A stretch of DNA of 33,644 nt from Planctomycetota bacterium (GTDB lineage: Bacteria; Planctomycetota; Planctomycetia; Pirellulales; JADFKK01), in contig JADFKK010000050.1 of NCBI GenBank assembly GCA_022564995.1, positions 1 to 33,644 of the forward strand, given 5' to 3'. The position numbers were made by a program, and so were the translations under genes. Below the pieces are notes generated by a model. The model was not told the DNA's origin and made no database searches. It was given only the letters and a program-made list of their open reading frames with translations. This document shows positions 32,759 to 33,644 of the stretch, in pieces. Numbering within the stretch: position 1 is the first letter of the stretch; each line of letters begins with the position of its first letter.

Positions 32759-32830
32759 TGGTTCGCCCCAACGCAAACGCCGTCCTTTTCGCGAATTTTC
32801 AAAGAAGCGACCAGATCAAGCACGGCGGAA

Positions 32831-33085
32831 TGCCGGCTTCAGCCGGCTCCCTGTCAGCCGCCAGCTTTAGCTGGTGGAATGGAGAGCCGGCGACTCGAAT
32901 TTCGTCGAGCCGGCTTTAGCCGGCTTCCCTCGGGACGCCACGTGGCGGGCCATGTTGCGAACCGGCTGGCCGGAGAACAATGGAACACCGCTGGTGCGTG
33001 CCTGAAGGCAAAGGTCGAGAAGCCGGCTAAAGCCGGCTGACGACGACTTGGGGAGCGGCCACGCAAACCACCGGCTGAAGCCGGC
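32831..33085. repeat. Cluster of five short hairpins (AGCCGGCT-type)
   Basis: Palindromes at 32832-32847 (GCCGGCTTCAGCCGGC), 32861-32874 (CCAGCTTTAGCTGG), 32908-32926 (AGCCGGCTTTAGCCGGCTT), 33020-33038 (the reverse complement of the previous one) and 33071-33084 (CCGGCTGAAGCCGG) fill most of the 372-bp gap between two converging genes. No gene is visible. They look like variants of one REP-like unit. Confidence 0.8.
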
Positions 33086-33130
33086 GTTTCCGCTGGCCGT
33101 CTGACTTGGAGTTGGGCGGCTGGCGGAGGT

Positions 33131-33547
33131 TTACTCTTCGTTGGACGCGAATGGAGACGATTCGTCCTGATCCGTTTTGAGAACATACCAGCGGGCCGAT
33201 GAACGATCGTGCAAGTACCGCCCGATGAGAACAATGAAGGCTATCGGGAAAGTCACCAAGGAACTGACACTGCAGATACGAGAAAGGACTTCCAGTGTGT
33301 ACAACTGGAATGCGACAATCGCTATTGTCGGACACAGACCATGGGCGAATGACGTGACCCACAATCGTCGCCTGATGTAGAACACGGCTAAAATCGCCCA
33401 TGCGAAAATCATCGGCACAGCAGCTTGCCTTCCGCCGCCGAACACGTCTCTAAGCACTGCCAAGTAGACGCAGGCAAAAAGGACACCGGCCAGCAGTCCT
33501 CGCAGAGTGAAACGGGGCGGCAGTCGTTGCGGAGTGAATCGGGGCAT
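33131..33547 (-). CDS. Small membrane protein of unknown function
   Basis: A 138-aa protein read leftwards. The ATG at 33547 (MPRFTPQRLPPRFTLRGLLA) is chosen because upstream codons up to 33643 come from a tandem DNA repeat and encode YVFTLFTLFTF-type sequence; no ribosome-binding site helps. Four hydrophobic segments: ~14-32, ~43-58, ~70-85 and ~98-114, followed by a charged tail (HDRSSARWY...DQDESSPFASNEE). The opening RFTLRGLLAGVLFACVYLA is typical of small planctomycete membrane proteins with an RFxLRxLL start. Function unknown. If the frame actually begins beyond the window edge, the repeat would be coding. Confidence 0.65.
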   Translation of the reverse strand: MPRFTPQRLPPRFTLRGLLAGVLFACVYLAVLRDVFGGGRQAAVPMIFAWAILAVFYIRRRLWVTSFAHGLCPTIAIVAFQLYTLEVLSRICSVSSLVTFPIAFIVLIGRYLHDRSSARWYVLKTDQDESSPFASNEE

Positions 33548-33560
33548 GTGAAAACGTTGA

Positions 33561-33615
33561 ACGTAAACGTAAAAACGTAAAAACGTAAATAACGTAAATA
33601 ACGTAAATACGTAAA
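33561..33615. repeat. ACGTAA tandem repeat upstream of a membrane protein gene
   Basis: Seven ACGTAA units with 0-3 extra bases (ACGTAAA, ACGTAAAT and similar) run from 33561 to 33615, just upstream of the minus-strand start at 33547. It is AT-rich and likely a slippage-prone microsatellite in the promoter or leader. The last ~29 bases of the window show nothing. Confidence 0.75.
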
Positions 33616-33644
33616 GGACAGGCATTTCTAGCGACGGGCACAAG

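Overview
The window reads as a chromosomal segment of a planctomycete, probably of the Pirellulales type. The evidence is high GC with strong G/C third-position bias, four PEP-CTERM exported proteins (two with a dockerin-like calcium-loop module), an FG-GAP/ASPIC-UnbV protein, a XylR-type regulator, an MFS/spermidine-synthase-like fusion, and very many palindromic intergenic repeats. The taxon is inferred from gene content only. I see no rRNA, tRNA, CRISPR array or recognisable transposase.

Layout. Positions 1-677 (-) hold the 5' part of an RtcB-family RNA ligase gene cut by the window edge. Positions 1067-5545 (+) hold three consecutive PEP-CTERM proteins: a dockerin-like one, an FG-GAP/ASPIC one and a LamG one. 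A concentric palindromic repeat (5641-5810) follows, then a class III aminotransferase (5925-7217). Two 85-bp direct copies of another nested-palindrome element (7204-7288 and 9528-9612) flank a XylR-like regulator and a LamG PEP-CTERM gene, both on the minus strand. Next come the MFS/spermidine-synthase-like fusion (9729-12470), which carries an in-frame palindromic repeat in its linker, and a pentapeptide-repeat protein (12678-13127).

Positions 13503-24908 (+) hold a respiratory complex I cluster: nuoA, C, D, H, J, K, L, M, N. Genes within the H-J-K-L and M-N blocks overlap or nearly touch, and a small helical, possibly ferritin-like gene follows nuoN by 6 bp. nuoB, nuoE, nuoF, nuoG and nuoI are absent here, so the Fe-S subunits and NADH module must lie elsewhere or be partly missing. 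NuoA, NuoL, NuoM and NuoN carry extra hydrophilic segments; NuoL has a His/Asp/Glu-rich loop. The nuoL-nuoM gap contains two mirrored 25-nt G-quadruplex motifs on opposite strands.

Positions 25575-29472 form an accessory island. It starts with a decayed 5' fragment of tatD carrying a stop at codon 25 and ends at an intact tatD (29473-30252). In between are a polyserine-headed protein, a putative exported helical-repeat protein and a coding remnant of degraded genes. The base composition and codon use look less GC-biased here. This is the least explained part of the window.

Positions 30264-31991 (-) hold ilvN followed by ilvC for branched-chain amino acid synthesis, without ilvB. The right end has a small exported hypothetical protein (32192-32758), a cluster of short hairpins, and a small membrane protein (33131-33547, -) whose upstream region is a tandem ACGTAA repeat.

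A general theme is that most intergenic gaps contain inverted pairs of short hairpins, in about ten different sequence families. This resembles the BIME/REP architecture.
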